In this document: piece after piece, positions 59,959 to 64,000 of the stretch
How the letters are laid out: each line of letters starts with the position of its first letter
Numbering within the stretch: position 1 is the first letter of the stretch
NCBI RefSeq assembly: GCF_007829335.1
Contig: NZ_VIWO01000004.1
Coordinates: 310,001-374,000 of the forward strand
Origin: Chitinophaga polysaccharea
Lineage (GTDB): Bacteria; Bacteroidota; Bacteroidia; Chitinophagales; Chitinophagaceae
DNA: 64,000 nt
Direction of reading: 5' to 3'
Translations under genes and position numbers: made by a program
Notes under the pieces: model-generated
Seen by the model: the letters and a program-made list of their open reading frames with translations, nothing else
Databases searched by the model: none
What the model was told of the DNA's origin: nothing

Positions 59959-61287
59959 ATGAAAATAGTAACAGGAAAGAAAGAATTTTTTAGCGGTATT
60001 CCCGCTATTCAGTATGAAGGTCCACGTACAGATAATCCTTTGGCTTACCGCTGGTATGATGAAAACAAAGTGGTAGCCGGCAAGTCCATGAAAGAGTGGC
60101 TGCGCTTTGCCGTTGCTTACTGGCATTCTTTTAATGGTACTGGCGCCGACCCCTTTGGTGAAGCTACACACCTGTTTGAGTGGGATAAAAATGCCGACCC
60201 GATTGAGCGGGCAAAAGACAAAGCGGATGCTGCTTTTGAAATGATTACTAAACTTGGTCTGCCTTACTATTGCTTCCACGACGTGGATGTGGTAGACTAT
60301 ACCAATAACATTGAAGACAACGAAAAGCGCCTCCAAACGCTCACGCAATACCTGAAGCAAAAGCAGGAGGAAAGCGGTGTTAAATTACTATGGGGTACTG
60401 CTAACCTGTTCAGCCATCGTCGTTACATGAACGGAGCGGCCACCAACCCGGATTTTCATGTACTTACCCATGCAGCCGCCCAGGTGAAAGCTGCCCTTGA
60501 TGCCACCATAGCGCTTGGAGGAGAAAATTATGTGTTCTGGGGCGGCCGGGAAGGATATATGAGTCTTTTGAATACTAACATGAAGCGGGAGAAGGAACAC
60601 CTGGCCAGGTTCCTGCAGGCATCAAGAGATTATGCCCGGAAGAACGGATTCACCGGTACTTTCTTTATCGAACCTAAACCCTGTGAGCCCACCAAGCATC
60701 AGTACGATTATGATGCGGAAACAGTGATCGGCTTCCTCCGTCAATACGATCTGCTGAATGATTTCAAACTCAACCTCGAAGTGAACCACGCTACGTTAGC
60801 CGGACATACTTTCCAGCATGAACTGCAGGTAGCTATTGATGCTGGTTTGCTGGGAAGCATTGATGCCAATAGGGGAGACTACCAGAATGGCTGGGATACA
60901 GACCAGTTCCCTACCAACCTCAATGAACTCACCGAGGCTATGCTGATTATCCTGGAGGGCGGTGGCTTCAAGGGAGGTGGCATCAACTTCGATGCAAAGA
61001 TCAGGAGGAATTCCACCGATCCGGCCGATCTCTTCTACGCCCATATCGGTGGAGTAGATAGTTTCGCCCGCGCCCTCATCACCGCCGACGCCATCCTGGA
61101 GAAAAGCGCCTATAAGCAGATCCGCCAGGAACGCTACGCTTCTTTCGACACGGATGCGGCAAAAACTTTTGAAGCAGGACAGGCTACACTGGAAAGCTTG
61201 CGCGCATATGCGGTGGCTAATGGAGAGCCCGCAGTAAAAAGTGGCAGACAGGAGTACATTGAGAATATTATCAATAATTATCTCTAA
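59959..61287 (+). CDS. xylA: Xylose isomerase
   Basis: 442 residues, the family II length. Catalytic His107 and Asp110 lie in YYCFHDVDVV. Metal ligands are in FIEPKPCEPTKHQYDYD and LEVNHATLAGHTFQHEL, and GSIDANRGDYQNGWDTDQFPT and the closing GGINFDAKIRRNSTDPADLF are also family signatures. It converts D-xylose to D-xylulose in the cytosol. No xylulokinase gene is visible next to it, so the second step must be encoded elsewhere. An intrinsic terminator follows 25 bp after the stop. Confidence 0.97.
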   Translation: MKIVTGKKEFFSGIPAIQYEGPRTDNPLAYRWYDENKVVAGKSMKEWLRFAVAYWHSFNGTGADPFGEATHLFEWDKNADPIERAKDKADAAFEMITKLGLPYYCFHDVDVVDYTNNIEDNEKRLQTLTQYLKQKQEESGVKLLWGTANLFSHRRYMNGAATNPDFHVLTHAAAQVKAALDATIALGGENYVFWGGREGYMSLLNTNMKREKEHLARFLQASRDYARKNGFTGTFFIEPKPCEPTKHQYDYDAETVIGFLRQYDLLNDFKLNLEVNHATLAGHTFQHELQVAIDAGLLGSIDANRGDYQNGWDTDQFPTNLNELTEAMLIILEGGGFKGGGINFDAKIRRNSTDPADLFYAHIGGVDSFARALITADAILEKSAYKQIRQERYASFDTDAAKTFEAGQATLESLRAYAVANGEPAVKSGRQEYIENIINNYL

Positions 61288-61311
61288 GATATTATCGTAA
61301 AGCGATAGTCC

Positions 61312-61343
61312 ACTCCGCCGGTATTTAACTGGCGGAGTTTTTT
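61312..61343 (+). terminator. Intrinsic terminator of xylA
   Basis: An 11-bp stem (ACTCCGCCGGT with ACTGGCGGAGT, one G-U pair) around ATTTA, ending in a run of six Ts. Confidence 0.85.
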
Positions 61344-61360
61344 GTGCTTTTATCGCCCAA

Positions 61361-61870
61361 CTAATCTTTCCTCCATACAACTTTCGCCACCGCAGCTCCC
61401 CCGCTAGTAGGTGTAGTGACAGTATACGTCAGCAGATTATTTTTCAATGAATAAGTGCGCACCTGCGCTATTCCTTCCCAATTTGGATAAAACGCATGTT
61501 GGATATTGAATACAATGATTTGTTTGTTGGCGTCAATAGTATAGGTGCCAAAATGGGAGTTATTCCCCCGCACTAACGCCGCATTTTCTTCCGTTGTAGC
61601 TTTATCTTTATCATTGGCCAACACTTTACTTCGATCAGCCTTTAGTATCTGGATCGCATATTTTCCTGTCTTTGTAAATATGAGCATCCCCAGGGGATGT
61701 TCGCCATAGGGGGAAATTTTACTGCCATCAGCTTTTATATTTTCAATTGAGATAAGCGACCATGTGCCCCAAAATTGTTCCTGGCTTTTATAAATTGACC
61801 TTCCTTTATTGTCTTGTCCCTGTACAAGGGAGCAAGACATGGCAAAGATGAGAGATGCTATATACTTCAT
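61361..61870 (-). CDS. Secreted lipocalin-like domain protein
   Basis: 169 residues with a signal peptide (MKYIASLIFAMSCSLVQGQ). The mature part carries the lipocalin-like opening EQFWGTWSLISIENIKADGSKISPYGEHPLGMLIFTKTGKYAIQIL and a beta-barrel pattern to the end, as in lipocalin-like domain proteins of Bacteroidota. Probably binds a small hydrophobic ligand in the periplasm. It follows the SDR-like gene by 6 bp and is co-transcribed with it. Confidence 0.75.
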   Translation of the reverse strand: MKYIASLIFAMSCSLVQGQDNKGRSIYKSQEQFWGTWSLISIENIKADGSKISPYGEHPLGMLIFTKTGKYAIQILKADRSKVLANDKDKATTEENAALVRGNNSHFGTYTIDANKQIIVFNIQHAFYPNWEGIAQVRTYSLKNNLLTYTVTTPTSGGAAVAKVVWRKD

Positions 61871-61876
61871 TTTAAA

Positions 61877-62443
61877 TTATTGTTTATGGTAACCAACTCT
61901 TATAATTTCCCCATTTATTGCTGTTTCAAGACATTTAATATAAGCGGCTGTTAATTCATCCCCACTGATATCCGAAACTTTAGAAGGGCTGATACCATTC
62001 AATCTTATTCCCCTGGGCATTTCCTGTGCGGCAGCCATTACAAAGCTGTTGATCGCACCATTGACAAATGCTTTTCCCGATGAACCTTTAGCAGGGAATT
62101 CACCCATTTTCCCGGATATAAGCGTGATCGAACCATTATCCTTCAGGTATTTCATACCGGAAAGTACCAGGTTGATCTGTGGCCATAGCTTCTGCTGAAT
62201 ACCCACCATGAATTGCGCTTTATCCATTGCTGAGAGGTTATCGGTGATGCTATCCCCTGCCGCGCAAATGATGGCGTCAACATCTGATACCCGCTTAAAT
62301 AAACTTTCCAGAGCAGTTTCTGAAGAGATATCAGCTATAATAGCCCCGGTATTTCTTCCTACTGTGATGACCTCATGGCCTTTCAGCGCCGCTGTAACTA
62401 TCTTGCCAATGGTGCCGCCCGCACCAATCATTAAAATTTTCAT
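61877..62443 (-). CDS. Short-chain dehydrogenase, short form
   Basis: 188 residues from the ATG at 62443 (MKILMIGAGGTIGKIV), with the nucleotide motif GAGGTIG. The longer frame to 62476 would overlap the promoter. It has AAGDSITDN in place of NNAG, and lacks a clear YxxxK: the region reads GKMGEFPAKGSSGKAFVNGAINSF, so Tyr is missing. It resembles the compact SDR group used as reductases or regulators; catalytic competence is uncertain. A perfect -7 box precedes it. It is divergent from the AraC regulator gene, which may control it. Confidence 0.75.
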   Translation of the reverse strand: MKILMIGAGGTIGKIVTAALKGHEVITVGRNTGAIIADISSETALESLFKRVSDVDAIICAAGDSITDNLSAMDKAQFMVGIQQKLWPQINLVLSGMKYLKDNGSITLISGKMGEFPAKGSSGKAFVNGAINSFVMAAAQEMPRGIRLNGISPSKVSDISGDELTAAYIKCLETAINGEIIRVGYHKQ

Positions 62444-62463
62444 TGTAGTAAAATTTATATTGA

Positions 62464-62471
62464 CAAAAATA
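62464..62471 (-). promoter_or_regulatory. -7 element of the SDR-lipocalin operon
   Basis: On the minus strand, TATTTTTG exactly matches TAnnTTTG, giving a leader of about 15 nt. Confidence 0.5.
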
Positions 62472-62509
62472 TACAAGACTGCTGTTATTATAGTTGTACA
62501 TTATTGCGC

Positions 62510-62517
62510 TAATTTTG
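62510..62517 (+). promoter_or_regulatory. -7 element of the AraC regulator at 62530
   Basis: TAATTTTG exactly matches TAnnTTTG and lies 12 bp before the start codon, so the leader would be only a few nucleotides long. This position supports the ATG at 62530 as the start. Confidence 0.5.
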
Positions 62518-62529
62518 TATTTTTATAAC

Positions 62530-63375
62530 ATGGGGAGGGAAACTTTACACCAACAATATGAAATTGAATGGAAGGAATTGCAGTGCTTCGAAAAGCCGTT
62601 AAAGCGCAATAATTTCTTTGAACTGATCTATGTGATGGAAGGAACCGGCGTACAGTTTGTCAATAATCACCAGTTTAATTACCGGAAAGGCAATTTGTTT
62701 TTATTAACCCCACAGGATATTTACTCGTTTGATATCGACCAGAAAACCAGTTTCTTTTTTCTAAGATTTAATGAATCATACATTAGAGAAAAATCAGGCA
62801 AGGATCAGGATACGGTAACGCATGTAGCGTATATTTTACAAAATGCCAGCCATAGGCCTGGGTGTATCTTAAAAAATAAAACAGACAAACCTTTTATTTT
62901 TTCACTGGTAAATGCCCTCCTTGATGAACAGACCAGGCAACAGATCTATTATACGCGCATTTCAGCACAAATTGTTAGTACTATCATTACGGTTGTAGCA
63001 AGAAATATTGCGTTAAAACTGCCCAAGAATATAAAGGAAAATACAGGGGAACCTATTTTGGAAATATTGAATTATATACAGGTAAACATTTTTGAACCCG
63101 GGAAACTTAAAACTGAAAATTTAAGCCGTCATTTTAATATTTCAACAAATTATCTGGGCCGATATTTTAAAAAGCAAACCGGTGAAACATTGCAAAGCTA
63201 TATTACGCTTTACAAAGTCAGGTTAGTGGAAACCAGGCTATTGCACAGTGATATGCGTATGAGTGAGATAGCCTATGAGCTTGGATTTACGGACGAAAGT
63301 CATCTGAATCGTACTTTTAAAAAGTATAACAGGATAAGCCCTACGGAGTTTAAAAAGACGGGGAAAAGGATATAG
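62530..63375 (+). CDS. AraC family transcriptional regulator
   Basis: 281 residues from the ATG at 62530; the frame extends to 62494 but that would overlap the -7 box. N-terminal sensor (NFFELIYVMEGTGVQFVNNHQFNYRKGNLFLLTPQDIYSFDI) and C-terminal helix-turn-helix pair (LKTENLSRHFNISTNYLGRYFKKQTGETLQSYITLYKVRLVETRLL, MSEIAYELGFTDESHLNRTFKKYNRISPTEFKK). It is divergent from the SDR-lipocalin operon, its most likely target. A perfect 66-bp palindrome lies 15 bp after the stop. Confidence 0.87.
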   Translation: MGRETLHQQYEIEWKELQCFEKPLKRNNFFELIYVMEGTGVQFVNNHQFNYRKGNLFLLTPQDIYSFDIDQKTSFFFLRFNESYIREKSGKDQDTVTHVAYILQNASHRPGCILKNKTDKPFIFSLVNALLDEQTRQQIYYTRISAQIVSTIITVVARNIALKLPKNIKENTGEPILEILNYIQVNIFEPGKLKTENLSRHFNISTNYLGRYFKKQTGETLQSYITLYKVRLVETRLLHSDMRMSEIAYELGFTDESHLNRTFKKYNRISPTEFKKTGKRI

Positions 63376-63390
63376 GTATAAAATGTAACA

Positions 63391-63456
63391 ATATCTTTAA
63401 GATAAATCAGCCGTTTCAGACGATCGTCTGAAACGGCTGATTTATCTTAAAGATAT
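63391..63456. repeat. Perfect 66-bp palindrome between convergent genes
   Basis: The 33 bases from 63391 to 63423 are the exact reverse complement of 63424-63456, with no spacer; the centre is CGATCG. As RNA it would form a stem of about 31 bp with a 4-nt loop in either direction. It lies between the AraC stop and the susD stop and is probably a bidirectional terminator, but the perfect length is far beyond the other terminators here. Confidence 0.8.
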
Positions 63457-63462
63457 ATACTA

Positions 63463-64000
63463 CTACCAGCCCGGATTCTGCGATAAATTACCGGATGGAT
63501 ACAAGGCTATCTGTCCGCTGGGGATCGGCTGAAAATAGTTCTTGGGATCAATGAATGTGCGTTGAGCAGTGGTGGCGGTATAAGGCGTAATATAACCGTC
63601 GGCATCTCTCAGCACTTTTCCATTGTCGGGAACTTTAGCGCCGCGCCAGATGTCTTTATTGCTGGTATTCAAATAGCTGCCTTTGGCCCAGCGCATCAGG
63701 TCCTGGAAGCGGAAACCATCGAATAGCAATTCTGTTCTTCGCTCTCTCCTGATTTCCCAGATGAGGGAAGGTACCGTCGCATCTTTGGCGGGATCGGTAT
63801 AGGTGGCACCATTCACCGCTACTTGTTGTGCGCCTTTATACTGCAACGCAGGGATGGCTGCGCGAACGCGAAGCAGGTTAATGGATTTGTCGAGATCCGC
63901 CTGTGAAAAAGTGTATTGACCCAGATTGTCCAGCTCGGCCGCCGCTTCCGCGTAGTTTAGCAGTACTTCTGCGAGCCAGAAGAGGGGGGCGTCTGTATCA
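63463..64000 (-). CDS. SusD/RagB family nutrient-binding lipoprotein, C-terminal part
   Basis: About 179 residues; the reading frame is open to the window edge, so the start lies beyond it. The sequence DAPLFWLAEVLLNYAEAAAELDN is the classical SusD helix. It is followed by LLRVRAAIPAL, IWEIRRERRTELLFDGFRFQDLMRWAKG and the C-terminal PKNYFQPIPSGQIALYPSGNLSQNPGW, all standard for the family. SusD proteins bind oligosaccharides or other nutrients at the cell surface beside a SusC-type TonB receptor, which is expected further right on the same strand. Confidence 0.93.
   Translation of the reverse strand, partial: DTDAPLFWLAEVLLNYAEAAAELDNLGQYTFSQADLDKSINLLRVRAAIPALQYKGAQQVAVNGATYTDPAKDATVPSLIWEIRRERRTELLFDGFRFQDLMRWAKGSYLNTSNKDIWRGAKVPDNGKVLRDADGYITPYTATTAQRTFIDPKNYFQPIPSGQIALYPSGNLSQNPGW

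Noticed and set aside
63391..63456. Transposon terminal inverted repeats
   Set aside because: The two arms are adjacent with no room for an element between them, and no transposase lies nearby.

Overview
The window looks like a chromosome segment of a Bacteroidota bacterium, most likely Chitinophagaceae (Chitinophaga-like). The signs are a SusD-family lipoprotein, a TonB-dependent receptor paired with a DUF4249 lipoprotein, type IX secretion sorting domains (gliding-motility C-terminal domain and Por-type tail), promoters of the TAnnTTTG type, almost no Shine-Dalgarno sequences, and families common in this group (DUF6515, LA_2272 surface repeat, LytTR two-component pair, ECF42 sigma factor with a DGPF protein). 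The species is inferred.

Layout. 1-2.8 kb: the end of a glycosyltransferase locus. 2.9-5.1 kb: a serine-hydrolase lipoprotein and an SGNH hydrolase. 5.2-11.2 kb: an L-fucose module with an AraC regulator divergent from an SDR (probable L-fucose dehydrogenase), a GH29 alpha-L-fucosidase, an L-fuconate dehydratase-like enolase-superfamily protein and an SSS transporter. 11.2-18.5 kb: FabI, a DUF2625 protein, a GMC oxidoreductase with its subunit-3 partner, a surface-repeat protein, a frameshifted gene and an M20 amidohydrolase.

18.5-19.9 kb is the most unusual part: 1.4 kb without a protein gene, holding six tandem copies of what reads as a roughly 60-nt small RNA gene. Each copy has its own TATCTTTR promoter, a conserved 5' body and an intrinsic terminator whose stem shows compensatory base changes. 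Upstream of each promoter are two YRTTCAC boxes exactly 21 bp apart, 39-40 bp before the -7 box. Four of the six also have a paired GTTAA element exactly 33 bp further upstream. The array converges on an Rnl5-type RNA ligase gene.

21-34 kb: a GT2, an LLM flavin oxidoreductase, a DUF6515 protein, a lectin/PKD type IX cargo, a DUF4132 giant with a small partner, RluF, a phosphopantetheinyl transferase, a small lipoprotein and tRNA-Lys(TTT). 34.2-42.4 kb, downstream of the tRNA, is looser and partly decayed: an AAA-ATPase fragment, a possible small peptide gene, a TlpA-like protein, SDR-DGPF-ECF42, and AraC plus a flavin monooxygenase. 42.4-46.8 kb: a 1465-aa secreted beta-propeller/PKD/Ig protein. 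48-53.2 kb: a TonB receptor/DUF4249 pair divergent from a LytS/LytTR two-component system, with 21-bp-phased direct repeats in front of both promoters. 53.3-58.8 kb: a complete TerY-P type cluster (kinase, PP2C phosphatase, two TerY vWA proteins, two TerD-family proteins). 58.9-64 kb: AraC/xylose isomerase, SDR/lipocalin-like, another AraC, a perfect 66-bp palindrome and the 3' part of a susD gene.
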